Part shown: piece after piece, positions 50,523 to 59,226 of the stretch
Numbering within the stretch: the stretch's first letter is position 1
Layout of the letters: every line of letters begins with the position of its first letter
Assembly: GCF_006494425.1 (NCBI RefSeq)
Contig: NZ_VHIV01000001.1
Location: 62,001 to 126,000 of the forward strand
DNA length: 64,000 nucleotides
Reading direction: 5' to 3'
Source: Bacillus dicomae
GTDB taxonomy: Bacteria > Bacillota > Bacilli > Bacillales > Bacillaceae_G
Program-made: the position numbers and the translations under genes
The notes under the pieces: model-generated
Databases searched by the model: none
What the model saw: only the letters and a program-made list of their open reading frames with translations
What the model was told of the DNA's origin: nothing

Positions 50523-50710
50523 GACATACCTCTCGATAGCTCTCCACAAACGAAATGTTTGTGACAGTTCTGCACTTATTAAATGCAGACCCAGCAAGTG
50601 TGCATGGTGGACACAACTTACTTCGGCAACCATTCCTTTCTCATTCTTTCATCAATGCCACTACATCTCCTGAAATGATACTCTTAATGATTGCAACCTC
50701 TACCTCACCG
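50523..50710 (-). ncRNA. Lysine riboswitch (L-box)
   Basis: Read on the minus strand, the leader has the family's invariant pieces in order: GAGGTAGAGGTTGCAA, AAGAGTA, the loop with GAGAAAGGAATGGTTGCCGA, CTGGGTCTGCA, ACTGTCACA and GGAGAGCTATCGAGAGGTA closing P1. L-box RNAs stop transcription when lysine is plentiful. The terminator at 50475-50506 is the output. Confidence 0.92.
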
Positions 50711-50911
50711 AGATACGAATGAGGATTTAAATATTAAATTAACGTATTTAAGAGTAACAAATGAATTTTTATACGTCAATGGATATGGTAATAATCAGAT
50801 TATAGAGAAGAGTTTGTGATTGGGTGATGGAGGGATTATTGTACAATGTTTAAAATTTCATAATATAATAAATGTTATTGACGCTAGAAGATTGAGAAGG
50901 GGATGAAGTAT

Positions 50912-51742
50912 ATGTCTGTGTATAATAAGAATTCCGTAATTGGTGTATTAGATTCAGGGGTAGGGGGATTAACAGTTGCGAGTGAAATTATAAGACAATT
51001 GCCTAAAGAGAGCATTTATTATATTGGTGATAATGAGCGTTGTCCGTATGGGCCAAGAAGTGTAGAAGAGGTACAATCTTTCGTATTTGAAATGGTTGAG
51101 TTTCTCAAACAGTTTCCATTAAAAGCTCTAGTGATAGCATGTAATACTGCTGCAGCTGCTGCATTGACTGCGCTGCAAGAAGCACTTTCTATTCCAGTTA
51201 TTGGCGTTATACATCCGGGAGCAAGAGCGGCAATTAAGGTGACAAAGAAAGGGAAAGTCGGAGTAATTGGAACTGTAGGTACGATAAAATCTAATATGTA
51301 CGAAAAAGCATTGCATGAGCTTGATACATATTTGAAAGTGCATAGTCATGCGTGCCCGACTTTAGCTACAGTTGTAGAAAATCAATTAGAAGATACAGCA
51401 TATGTAATGCAGCAAGTGAAACAAGCTTTATTGCCATTAACGAAAGAAGATATAGATACGTTAATTCTTGGATGTACGCATTATCCACTTTTAGAGTCCT
51501 ATATAAAAAAAGAACTAGGAGAAGATGTAACGATTATTAGTTCTGCAGAAGAAACAGCGATAGAGTTAAGCACAATTTTACAGCATAAAGGAATTTTGTC
51601 TGACAATCTGAATCCGAAGCATCGCTTTTTTACAACAGGCTCTATTTTATCATTTGAACATATTGCTGAGAGTTGGCTAGGGTATCGAATTTCTGTAGAA
51701 TGTGTACATTTGCCCATGAAAAATGCGCATATGTATAATTAG
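50912..51742 (+). CDS. racE: Glutamate racemase
   Basis: About 276 residues from ATG 50912 (the in-frame ATG at 50903 abuts the GGGG of the ribosome-binding site). Both catalytic cysteines are present: ACNTAAAAAL (about Cys 74) and LGCTHYPLL (about Cys 185); DSGVGGLTV at residues 13-21 is the substrate loop. It makes D-glutamate for peptidoglycan and poly-gamma-glutamate. B. cereus group bacteria have two racemases; the isolated position, away from gerM/rph, suggests the RacE1 type, but that is from memory. Confidence 0.93.
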   Translation: MSVYNKNSVIGVLDSGVGGLTVASEIIRQLPKESIYYIGDNERCPYGPRSVEEVQSFVFEMVEFLKQFPLKALVIACNTAAAAALTALQEALSIPVIGVIHPGARAAIKVTKKGKVGVIGTVGTIKSNMYEKALHELDTYLKVHSHACPTLATVVENQLEDTAYVMQQVKQALLPLTKEDIDTLILGCTHYPLLESYIKKELGEDVTIISSAEETAIELSTILQHKGILSDNLNPKHRFFTTGSILSFEHIAESWLGYRISVECVHLPMKNAHMYN

Positions 51743-51760
51743 GGTTTATTAGATTACTTT

Positions 51761-51917
51761 TTTATCCCGCTTTAATGGGCAGTAAGACCCCCACCTCAAA
51801 ATTCAGCGAAAGCAAAGAAGTTAGGTGGGGGATCAACTGCCCATAAAAGTCCGATTGGTTCGACTAATAATCAGTGGGGGATGAAGAAAACCCCCACTGA
51901 TTAAAGTTTCACTTTAT
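51761..51917. repeat. bcr1-type repeat, copy 3
   Basis: 157 bp bounded by TTTAT, 20 bp after the racE stop. Same internal stems as copies 1 and 2. It may serve as a transcription terminator for racE. Confidence 0.85.
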
Positions 51918-51952
51918 AAATCAGGTTCGTTTCATAAGAAGGAAAGAATAAG

Positions 51953-51990
51953 CCTTTAATTGAAATGATTAAGGTCATTTCAATTAAAGG
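51953..51990 (+). promoter_or_regulatory. Hairpin overlapping the ribosome-binding site of the DUF3626 gene
   Basis: CCTTTAATTGAAATGA and TCATTTCAATTAAAGG are perfectly complementary 16-bp arms around TTAAGG. The right arm contains the AAAGG of the ribosome-binding site AAAGGGGG, 12 bp before ATG 52002. Confidence 0.7.
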
Positions 51991-52001
51991 GGGATTTGAT
52001 T

Positions 52002-53087
52002 ATGGAATTATCAAGATCTCAATTATTTGCTTTAGAGTATATTTCAAAATATGCAGAGAACGAAAAACATGAGGCTAAAGCAACAATTAATCATATACTT
52101 AACATGTGTAATATTACAGATGAAATGTTTGAAAAAGCTGTCGCTAATTTAAAATCTCAAGCAAGGATTGCTTTACACTTTCATCCAGATAGACTAGATT
52201 CGAATATGAAAAATATTGCTGAAGCACTGCTTGAGCAAGGAATATATAAAAGTCAGTTTGAAACATTGCTATCAAACGGAAGCGTATCTGCTTATCCTGG
52301 CGGTGAACGTGACCTTTGGGAAAAGAGAATATTTGGAGGAGCATATCAACTCGAGGGTGCAACGAATAACCAACGACCAAAGTATGGAGCGTTAAATTTG
52401 ATGTTACACCCAGATGGGCCTGCTCCGCGTTTTGGATCATGTTACTTTCTCTTATCTCCAAAAGTTTCTTATCGCTCTACATATACGTATTTAGATTCGC
52501 ATCAAGACCCAAAAGAAAAGGGGACTTATGAAGAGTTTGATATGATTTTAGCTGCTCTTTTGGAAGAGGCATTCGTAAGAGAGTGTGCAATTGGTGAAGG
52601 GAATTTGACTCCAACAACATTAATTAATCATTTACTGGCTAAGTTGGAAAGGCCGTTTATAGATTTAGTAAACAAAGAGCCAGCCCGTAACCTTAACCAT
52701 TATATTGAGGCACAGATTCATGGAGATATTTCTCTTAAAGAAGACGTAGAAGCGCTTGTTGTAGATCCTTCATTTAAAGGTACGGATGTAGGAAGAACTT
52801 TAGAAGAAATTTGCCTGAAGTATGCTATTGATTTGTATTGGCACATGGGCTTTGTACTTATGGTAGACGAAGTTCCAATGAATTTTAGAGGTTCAAAAAT
52901 GCCATCTTTAGCAAAACGTATTGCACGGAATAATTGTATCGATGCAAATATAATTGGCTCTGCTGTAGTGGATTTGAAACGCAATCCATTATCGTGGAGT
53001 GATCGTGGAACTTATGAAGAAGTGCTTCAGGAATTAAAATTATTATGGCATGTTTTAGTTCGATTTGGAAAACCAAATCGGAAGTAG
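52002..53087 (+). CDS. DUF3626 domain-containing protein
   Basis: About 361 residues from ATG 52002. The stretch ARIALHFHPDR (about 54-64), the YPGGERDLWEKRIFGGAY segment (about 97) and PKYGALNLMLHPDGPAPRFG (about 124-143) are the conserved core of DUF3626. No signal peptide or membrane helix. The function is not established; the GAYQ.../RPKYGALNL pattern has been likened to ADP-ribosyltransferase-type folds, but I would not rely on it. It is monocistronic and has a hairpin over the ribosome-binding site. Confidence 0.8.
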   Translation: MELSRSQLFALEYISKYAENEKHEAKATINHILNMCNITDEMFEKAVANLKSQARIALHFHPDRLDSNMKNIAEALLEQGIYKSQFETLLSNGSVSAYPGGERDLWEKRIFGGAYQLEGATNNQRPKYGALNLMLHPDGPAPRFGSCYFLLSPKVSYRSTYTYLDSHQDPKEKGTYEEFDMILAALLEEAFVRECAIGEGNLTPTTLINHLLAKLERPFIDLVNKEPARNLNHYIEAQIHGDISLKEDVEALVVDPSFKGTDVGRTLEEICLKYAIDLYWHMGFVLMVDEVPMNFRGSKMPSLAKRIARNNCIDANIIGSAVVDLKRNPLSWSDRGTYEEVLQELKLLWHVLVRFGKPNRK

Positions 53088-53122
53088 AACTACATACTCC
53101 GTTTTTGGGAAGTATCTATATA

Positions 53123-53160
53123 GAAAAGAAGCTGATCTAAAAATAGATCAGCTTCTTTTT
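53123..53160. terminator. Bidirectional terminator
   Basis: AAAAGAAGCTGATCTA pairs with TAGATCAGCTTCTTTT around AAAA. Confidence 0.9.
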
Positions 53161-53166
53161 ATAAGA

Positions 53167-54606
53167 TTAAACTAAGTTTAATACAGTTACTTTTTCACGT
53201 GTCATAGACTCAAGGCTCTTACGAATACCTTGTGCGCCCATACCTGAACCTTTTACACCGATGAATGGGAAGTGGTCAGGGCCGCGCTCTGTGCGTCCGT
53301 TAATTTGAACAGAACCAGTTTCGATTTTGTTAGCAATTGCAAATGCTTTGTTAATGTCTTTAGTGAAGACACTTGCTTGCAGACCGAACTCTGATTTGTT
53401 AGCAATTTCAATTGCTTGTTCATCTGAAGAAACACGGATGATTGGAAGGATTGGACCGAATGGCTCCTCCCAAGCAACTTTCATTTCTTCTGTTACGTGG
53501 TCGATTAATGTTGGGTAAATTAAGTTACGCTCACGTTTGTTACCGATAACGATCGTAGCACCTTTTTCTACAGCGTCGTCAACTAAACCTTGAACGAAAT
53601 CAGCAGATTTGTCGTCAATTAATGGAACGATTGTGCTGTCTTGTTCTGGAGATCCAACTGATAGTTTAGCTACTTGCTCTTTTAATAAGCTAACAAGCTC
53701 GTCCGCTACGTTTTCGTGTACAAGTACACGTTTAATAGCTGTACAACGTTGACCAGAGTAAGAGAATGCACCGCTTACGATATGGTTTGCAGCATCTTGT
53801 AAGTCAGCATCTTCACGAACGATACCAGGGTCTTTACCACCAAGTTCTAATACAAGTGGGATCATTGCAGCTTTTTTCGCTAAATGTTTACCTGTGTTTG
53901 TACCACCTGTGAACGATACCATATTGATGCCTTCGTGTTCTACTAAGTAATCACCAATTACAGAACCGCGTCCTGTAGCTACGTTTACAAGACCTTTTGG
54001 AAGACCAGCTTTATGAAGTGCTTCAACCATTTTAATACCGCTAATTGCACCTTGAGTGGCTGGTTTGAAAATAACAGCGTTACCCATAATTAATGCTGGT
54101 GCAAGTTTTGCAGCAGATAAGTTTACTGGGTAGTTAAATGGTGCGATTGCTAATACAACACCAAGTGGTGCACGTTGGATGATTGCAAGTTTCGATTTCG
54201 TTCCGCCAGGGAAGCTATCGCCCATCATGCTTTCTCCGTGCATATGTAAAGCTTCTTCGATCGTATAACGAATGAAGTCAGCTGTACGAACAACTTCTTT
54301 CTTCGCATCTTTATATCCTTTACCGACTTCTTTCATAATGATATCGGCAATTTCATCCTGCATATTTACGAGCTCATCAGCCCATTTATATAAATACTTT
54401 GCGCGATCTTGTAGAGAAGCTTCCGCCCATGATTTTTGAGCTTCTTTTGCAGATGCAATTGCTTCATCTACTTCTCCGCGAGTAATTGCTTGCACTTGTC
54501 CAATTACTTCGTGTAAGTATGGAGATGGAATTTCGATTGTTTCTCCTGAAGAGCTTTCTCTCCATTCTCCATTTAAATAAAATTTGTACGTATTGCTAGT
54601 TGTCAT
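53167..54606 (-). CDS. gapN: Non-phosphorylating NADP-dependent glyceraldehyde-3-phosphate dehydrogenase
   Basis: About 479 residues, the GapN length; ATG 54606 follows AGGAGGACTAATC (the frame is open 25 codons further). Aldehyde-dehydrogenase motifs: VLELGGKDPGIV with the general-base glutamate (about 254) and YSGQRCTAIKR with the nucleophile cysteine (about 288). The substrate-binding pattern TERGPDHFPFIGVKGSGMG near the end is GapN-like. Oxidises glyceraldehyde 3-phosphate straight to 3-phosphoglycerate, making NADPH. Monocistronic. Confidence 0.93.
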   Translation of the reverse strand: MTTSNTYKFYLNGEWRESSSGETIEIPSPYLHEVIGQVQAITRGEVDEAIASAKEAQKSWAEASLQDRAKYLYKWADELVNMQDEIADIIMKEVGKGYKDAKKEVVRTADFIRYTIEEALHMHGESMMGDSFPGGTKSKLAIIQRAPLGVVLAIAPFNYPVNLSAAKLAPALIMGNAVIFKPATQGAISGIKMVEALHKAGLPKGLVNVATGRGSVIGDYLVEHEGINMVSFTGGTNTGKHLAKKAAMIPLVLELGGKDPGIVREDADLQDAANHIVSGAFSYSGQRCTAIKRVLVHENVADELVSLLKEQVAKLSVGSPEQDSTIVPLIDDKSADFVQGLVDDAVEKGATIVIGNKRERNLIYPTLIDHVTEEMKVAWEEPFGPILPIIRVSSDEQAIEIANKSEFGLQASVFTKDINKAFAIANKIETGSVQINGRTERGPDHFPFIGVKGSGMGAQGIRKSLESMTREKVTVLNLV

Positions 54607-54802
54607 GATTAGTCCTCCTAAAATAGCAACTTGTAAGAGTGAGTATAAGGTGATTGTAGGGGGTTTGATAACATTTTTCAAATGAAATGTTTGTGAAAAC
54701 GATTTCTTATTCCTTTTTTATTTTGTATGCCCTTTCTTGCAGAACATTCCCTTATTTCAAAATGATGTATCATACATTTTTATTCAACGTGTAAAAAAAT
54801 AA

Positions 54803-54832
54803 TTGACAGAATACTCAATATAGTTGTAAGAT
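54803..54832 (+). promoter_or_regulatory. Promoter of the bmr leader
   Basis: TTGACA (54803-54808), 18-bp spacer, TAAGAT (54827-54832). Transcription should begin near 54840, just ahead of the leader ORF. Confidence 0.6.
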
Positions 54833-54866
54833 TATAAATGGAAAATAAATGAAGGGGGTGTGCGTA

Positions 54867-54953
54867 ATGATTGTAATCGTAAATGTAATGGGCTTAGCTC
54901 CGTTAAATGGCAGAAAACATTCATATCATTACGCAACCCGTACGGATATATAG
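54867..54953 (+). CDS. Leader peptide of the bmrCD attenuator (BmrB-like role)
   Basis: A 28-codon ORF with GAAGGGGGTG upstream. It contains VNVMGL at residues 6-11. Its 3' part (54930-54944: TACGCAAC, two bulged C, GTACG) is complementary to 54976-54988, the left arm and loop of the following terminator. So translation through the end of the ORF would open this antiterminator and let the terminator form; stalling earlier would give read-through. B. subtilis bmrBCD is controlled by a leader peptide in the same way, but the peptide sequence here is its own. Confidence 0.65.
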   Translation: MIVIVNVMGLAPLNGRKHSYHYATRTDI

Positions 54954-54969
54954 GGCATCTTTGTCTTAT

Positions 54970-55009
54970 AAAAAGCGTACGTTGCGTATATCGTAACGTA
55001 CGCTTTTTA
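54970..55009 (+). terminator. Attenuator terminator 1 of the bmr leader
   Basis: AAAAGCGTACGTT pairs perfectly with AACGTACGCTTTT around GCGTATATCGT, then T. Its left arm can instead pair with 54930-54944 in the leader ORF. Confidence 0.85.
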
Positions 55010-55020
55010 TGCATTTCTGT

Positions 55021-55052
55021 GCATATCGTCAAGCGGCGGTATGCTTTTTTTT
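55021..55052 (+). terminator. Terminator 2 of the bmr leader
   Basis: GCATATCG pairs with CGGTATGC (one G-U), followed by T8. Confidence 0.7.
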
Positions 55053-55101
55053 GTTTATTTTCCATGTTACTAAATAAAATTTTGGAAGGTGGAAAAATGT
55101 G

Positions 55102-55155
55102 ATGAGATTGTATGGGTTACGAAATGTAAATGTGATGGGTCTGGATAGTGGATAA
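55102..55155 (+). CDS. Second mini-ORF of the bmr leader
   Basis: A 17-codon ORF with GGAAGGTGG upstream; residues 9-14 read VNVMGL, the same six residues as in leader ORF 1. It ends 41 bp before bmrC. The repeated motif suggests a common ribosome-pausing function or a duplicated regulatory element. Confidence 0.5.
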   Translation: MRLYGLRNVNVMGLDSG

Positions 55156-55196
55156 AGAAACGAGAGGTAAACGAGAACGAGAAGGGAGAGGTTACA

Positions 55197-56957
55197 TTGT
55201 TATCAGTATTACTAAAGTTAAGATGGTTTTTTAAAGAACATTGGAAGAGATATAGTATTGCCATTGGTGCTCTTTTAATTGTGAATATAGTTGAAGTTAT
55301 TCCCCCGAAAGTGTTAGGGGTTACGATAGATAACATAAAAACAGGAACGTTATCAAACGAAGCTATTATACAGTCTATTCTTATTTTAATAGGGGTTACG
55401 ATCGTTGGATACGGTCTTACTTTTGTGTGGCAACATCAATTGTTTGGCGGTGCATTCGTACTTGAGAAAACGATGCGCTCTAAATTTATGGGGCATTTAC
55501 TTAAAATGACACCGACTTTTTATCAAAAAAATCGTACTGGTGATTTAATGGCGAGAGCGACAAATGATTTAAAAGCAATCGCTATGACAGCTGGGTTCGG
55601 TATATTAACACTCGTGGATTCGAGTTTATATATGCTTACGATTGTCTTTATGATGGGATTTACAATTAGTTGGGAGCTTACATTTGCGGCACTTATCCCG
55701 CTTCCAATTATGGCGTATGCGATGAATATATATGGTAAGAAATTGCATGAAAGATTTACAGTTGCGCAAGATGCGTTCGGTGATATGAATGATAAAGTAC
55801 TTGAGTCAATCGCTGGTGTGCGCGTGATTCGTGCATACGTACAAGAGAACGCAGATCAAGAAAGATTTCATCATTTAGGAGATGACGTCTACGAAAAAAA
55901 TATGAAGGTAGCAAGAATCGATGCATTATTTCAGCCAACTGTGAAAATGCTTGTCGGTCTTAGCTATTTAATTGGTTTAGTGTATGGTGCATATCTTGTA
56001 TTTCAATCAAAGGTGACACTCGGTGAACTTGTTTCCTTTAACGTGTATTTAGGGATGATGATTTGGCCGATGTTTGCAATTGGGGAATTAATCAATGTTA
56101 TGCAAAGAGGAAATGCGTCACTCGACCGTGTGAATGAAACGTTAGCGTATGAACCAGATGTAAAGGATCCGAAAAATCCAAAGCTTGTACAAGAGCCGGA
56201 TTATATTCAGTTTGATGAGGTTACCTTTTCATATCCTTCATCAACTGAAACAAATTTAAAAAAGGTTTCGTTTACATTAAAACAAGGGGAAACGCTTGGG
56301 GTTGTTGGAAAAACAGGAAGCGGGAAAACGACGCTCGTACGTCAGCTTCTTCGTCAATATCCGCTTGGAGACGGGGATATTGCGGTCTCCGATGTGACGT
56401 TAGATAAAATGACGAATGAAAATGTACTCGGCTGGATTGGGTATGTACCGCAGGAACATATTTTGTTCTCCAAAACAGCGAGGGAAAATATTTTATTTGG
56501 AAATAGGGAAGCGACGGAAGAAGAACTCGAGAAAGCGATTGAAATTGCGGCGTTTAAAAAGGATTTAGAGTTTTTACCAGAAGGGTTAGAAACGCTCGTT
56601 GGAGAGAAAGGTGTTTCTTTATCAGGAGGGCAAAAACAGAGGATTTCGATTGCGCGAGCTGTTATTCAAAATCCAGAAATTTTAATTTTGGACGATTCTT
56701 TATCAGCTGTTGATGCTCGTACGGAAGCAGCGATCATTGAAAATATAAGAACAGAAAGAAGCGGAAAGACGACAATTATTACGACGCATCGTTTATCTGC
56801 CGTACAACATGCGGATTGGATTCTCGTTATGGATGAAGGTGAAGTAATAGAAGAGGGTACGCATGATCAGCTTATCAAAAGCGGAGGCTGGTATGCTGAG
56901 CAGTTTGAAAGACAACAAGGTGAAAGTGAAAGTGCGGATAGTGGGGTGAAAATATGA
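55197..56957 (+). CDS. bmrC: Heterodimeric multidrug ABC exporter subunit BmrC (YheI)
   Basis: A 586-residue half-transporter starting with TTG 55197 behind GGGAGAGG; BmrC of B. subtilis has 585. Six-helix membrane domain (about 1-300) containing MTPTFYQKNRTGDLMARATN, then an ATPase domain with Walker A GKTGSGKTT (about 367), signature LSGGQKQRIS and Walker B ILILDDSLSAVD. The catalytic glutamate is replaced by aspartate, as expected of the degenerate site of heterodimeric exporters. Overlaps bmrD by 4 bp. Expression is gated by the leader attenuator. Confidence 0.93.
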   Translation: MLSVLLKLRWFFKEHWKRYSIAIGALLIVNIVEVIPPKVLGVTIDNIKTGTLSNEAIIQSILILIGVTIVGYGLTFVWQHQLFGGAFVLEKTMRSKFMGHLLKMTPTFYQKNRTGDLMARATNDLKAIAMTAGFGILTLVDSSLYMLTIVFMMGFTISWELTFAALIPLPIMAYAMNIYGKKLHERFTVAQDAFGDMNDKVLESIAGVRVIRAYVQENADQERFHHLGDDVYEKNMKVARIDALFQPTVKMLVGLSYLIGLVYGAYLVFQSKVTLGELVSFNVYLGMMIWPMFAIGELINVMQRGNASLDRVNETLAYEPDVKDPKNPKLVQEPDYIQFDEVTFSYPSSTETNLKKVSFTLKQGETLGVVGKTGSGKTTLVRQLLRQYPLGDGDIAVSDVTLDKMTNENVLGWIGYVPQEHILFSKTARENILFGNREATEEELEKAIEIAAFKKDLEFLPEGLETLVGEKGVSLSGGQKQRISIARAVIQNPEILILDDSLSAVDARTEAAIIENIRTERSGKTTIITTHRLSAVQHADWILVMDEGEVIEEGTHDQLIKSGGWYAEQFERQQGESESADSGVKI

Positions 56958-58954
56958 GCGTTTCAAAACGATTGTTTCAATATGCGATGAAAGTAAAAGG
57001 GACAATTTTTGCAGCGATGCTAATGTTATTTATTTTCGTCATTGCAGAGCTTGCGGGTCCTTTCGTCGCGAAAACGATGATTGACGATCATATCGTTGGA
57101 ATAGAGAAACCTTGGTATGAAACAGAAAAGAGTGAAGAGGCTGTTTCGTATAATGGCACCTTTTATAAGCGAAGCGATCGCTTTGAAGAAGGGGAGAAAA
57201 AAGGAAAAGAAGTACGCGTGATGCAAGTCGGTTTTCAATATTACTTTGTGCCGAATAAAGTGAATGCTGAAGGGTCACGTACTGTAAAAGGTGATATGAT
57301 TACCGTTCAAAATGGTAAGGCGGTGCAAGTGTATAAAGCGAAAGCATTAACAAAGGAAGAAGTGTTTGCTTTTTATAAGCCGGAAATAAACCGTCTATTA
57401 TTACTTGGTGGTGGTTATTTCGCTTTATTAGTAGTCGTTTCATTATTTGCATACGGAAAGCAGTTCTTCTTGCAGAAAGCAGCGAATAAAATTATTCAAA
57501 TTATGAGGGAAGACGTCTTCTCTCATATTCAAACGTTGCCGATTCGTTATTTCGATCATTTACCAGCAGGGAAAATCGTGTCGCGTGTAACGAATGATAC
57601 GGAAGCCATTCGTGATCTATACGTAACGGTACTTGCGACATTCGTTTCTAGTATCATCTATATTATTGGGATATTTGCCGCGCTATTTTTACTTGATGTA
57701 AAACTGGCAACGCTATGTTTACTCATCGTCCCAATTTTAATTGTTTGGGCGATCCTTTATAGAAAGTATGCGTCTGTATATAATCATAAAATGCGCTCAC
57801 GTTTATCTGATATTAACGGAACAGTGAATGAATCCATTCAAGGTATGCCGATTATTCAAGCGTTCCGTCAAGAGCGTGAAACGAAAAAAGAGTTTGAAGA
57901 ATTAAATGGCGATTATTTTAAGTATCAAAATAAAATTTTGAATTTAAATGCAGCAACTTCGCATAACTTAGTGTCTGTATTAAGAAATATCGCTTTCACA
58001 GGTGTAATTTGGTATTTCGGTGGTGCTTCATTAAGTGCTTCAGGCGTCATTTCTCTAGGGATACTGTATGCGTTCGTTGATTATTTAACACGATTGTTCT
58101 CACCAATTACAAATATGGTAAATCAGCTTGCTAACTTAGAACAGTCGCGCGTTGCATCAGAACGTGTTTTTGAATTGTTAGAGGAAAAAGGAGAAGCAGT
58201 AGAAGAAGAACGTATGCCTCGCTTACAAGGAAATGTGAAGTTTGATAATGTGTCGTTTTCTTATAATGGAAAAGATGAAGTGCTAAAAAATATTTCTTTT
58301 GAAGCGAAACAAGGTGAGACAGTGGCACTTGTCGGTCATACAGGATCAGGAAAAAGTTCCATTATGAATGTACTCTTTCAGTTTTATGAGTTTGAAAAAG
58401 GGAAGCTTACGATTGACGGTCACGATGTAAAAGAGATGCCGAAACAAGCAACTCGTGAACATATGGGAATCGTACTACAAGATCCGTTTTTATTTAGCGG
58501 GACAGTGGCATCTAATGTTAGCTTAGAGAATGAAAACATTTCAAAAGAGCGCATCGTAAAAGCATTGCGTGATGTTGGTGCTGAAAGATTTGCGAACAAT
58601 ATAAATGAAGAAATTACAGAAAAGGGAAGCACGCTTTCTACTGGAGAGCGTCAGCTTATTTCGTTTGCTAGGGCACTCGCTTTTGACCCGGCCATTTTAA
58701 TATTAGATGAAGCAACGTCGAGTATTGATACAGAAACAGAGGCGATGATTCAACAAGCGTTAGAAGTTGTGAAAAAAGGAAGAACGACATTTATTATCGC
58801 TCACCGACTTTCAACAATTAAAAGCGCAGATCAAATTATCGTGCTTGATAGAGGAGCGATTTTAGAAAAAGGCTCTCATGATGAACTTATGAAAAAGCGT
58901 GGGCGTTATTACGATATGTACAAAACGCAAATGGAAGGCAATCAGAGTGCTTAA
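56954..58954 (+). CDS. bmrD: Heterodimeric multidrug ABC exporter subunit BmrD (YheH)
   Basis: A 666-residue half-transporter. Between helices 1 and 2 it has a long extracytoplasmic insert (about 40-145), the feature that makes BmrD larger than BmrC. Walker A GHTGSGKSS (about 457), a non-standard signature LSTGERQLIS, and Walker B ILILDEATSSID with the catalytic glutamate. Together with BmrC this gives one degenerate and one complete ATP site. Exports structurally varied drugs; in B. subtilis BmrCD is induced by ribosome-targeting antibiotics. Confidence 0.93.
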   Translation: MSVSKRLFQYAMKVKGTIFAAMLMLFIFVIAELAGPFVAKTMIDDHIVGIEKPWYETEKSEEAVSYNGTFYKRSDRFEEGEKKGKEVRVMQVGFQYYFVPNKVNAEGSRTVKGDMITVQNGKAVQVYKAKALTKEEVFAFYKPEINRLLLLGGGYFALLVVVSLFAYGKQFFLQKAANKIIQIMREDVFSHIQTLPIRYFDHLPAGKIVSRVTNDTEAIRDLYVTVLATFVSSIIYIIGIFAALFLLDVKLATLCLLIVPILIVWAILYRKYASVYNHKMRSRLSDINGTVNESIQGMPIIQAFRQERETKKEFEELNGDYFKYQNKILNLNAATSHNLVSVLRNIAFTGVIWYFGGASLSASGVISLGILYAFVDYLTRLFSPITNMVNQLANLEQSRVASERVFELLEEKGEAVEEERMPRLQGNVKFDNVSFSYNGKDEVLKNISFEAKQGETVALVGHTGSGKSSIMNVLFQFYEFEKGKLTIDGHDVKEMPKQATREHMGIVLQDPFLFSGTVASNVSLENENISKERIVKALRDVGAERFANNINEEITEKGSTLSTGERQLISFARALAFDPAILILDEATSSIDTETEAMIQQALEVVKKGRTTFIIAHRLSTIKSADQIIVLDRGAILEKGSHDELMKKRGRYYDMYKTQMEGNQSA

Positions 58955-58966
58955 TATGTGTAGAGA

Positions 58967-58998
58967 AGAACTTGCGATTTTCGCAAGTTCTTTTTTTA
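58967..58998 (+). terminator. Terminator of the bmr operon
   Basis: AGAACTTGCGA pairs with TCGCAAGTTCT around TTT, then T7. Confidence 0.9.
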
Positions 58999-59159
58999 GT
59001 GAATCAGAGCAGTTAAATAAGAAGTATTGTTTTACCTTTTTCTTTATAAATGCTATATTAAAAAATGTTACTTATTTTTTGTATGTGGCATTATTTTTCC
59101 CTTTTGTTTGATTATGAAGAAAAAGGATAAACTAAATAAGAACATTTTCATTGAAAAAT

Positions 59160-59215
59160 TGTTCAAGATTGCATACAATCAATATAGTTTTTAAATTCCT
59201 ATCAGAATACTTGGA
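59160..59215 (+). promoter_or_regulatory. tcyABC promoter region
   Basis: TTGTTC, 18-bp spacer, TATAGT, followed by AATTCCTATCAGAAT. The AATTCC element recalls the CymR cysteine-repressor site but matches it only in part. Confidence 0.4.
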
Positions 59216-59226
59216 GGATTACTATC

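Noticed and set aside
34626-51917. CRISPR array or plasmid origin from the repeated hairpins
   Set aside because: The three 157-bp copies lie 7-10 kb apart, have no spacers between them and match bcr1; no cas or rep genes are present.
58899-59111. 70-codon frame across the bmrD end and its terminator
   Set aside because: It reads through a strong terminator hairpin and has no start signals.
59195-59215. CymR operator of tcyABC
   Set aside because: Only AATTCC and a few further positions agree with the consensus; kept as a remark, not as a call.
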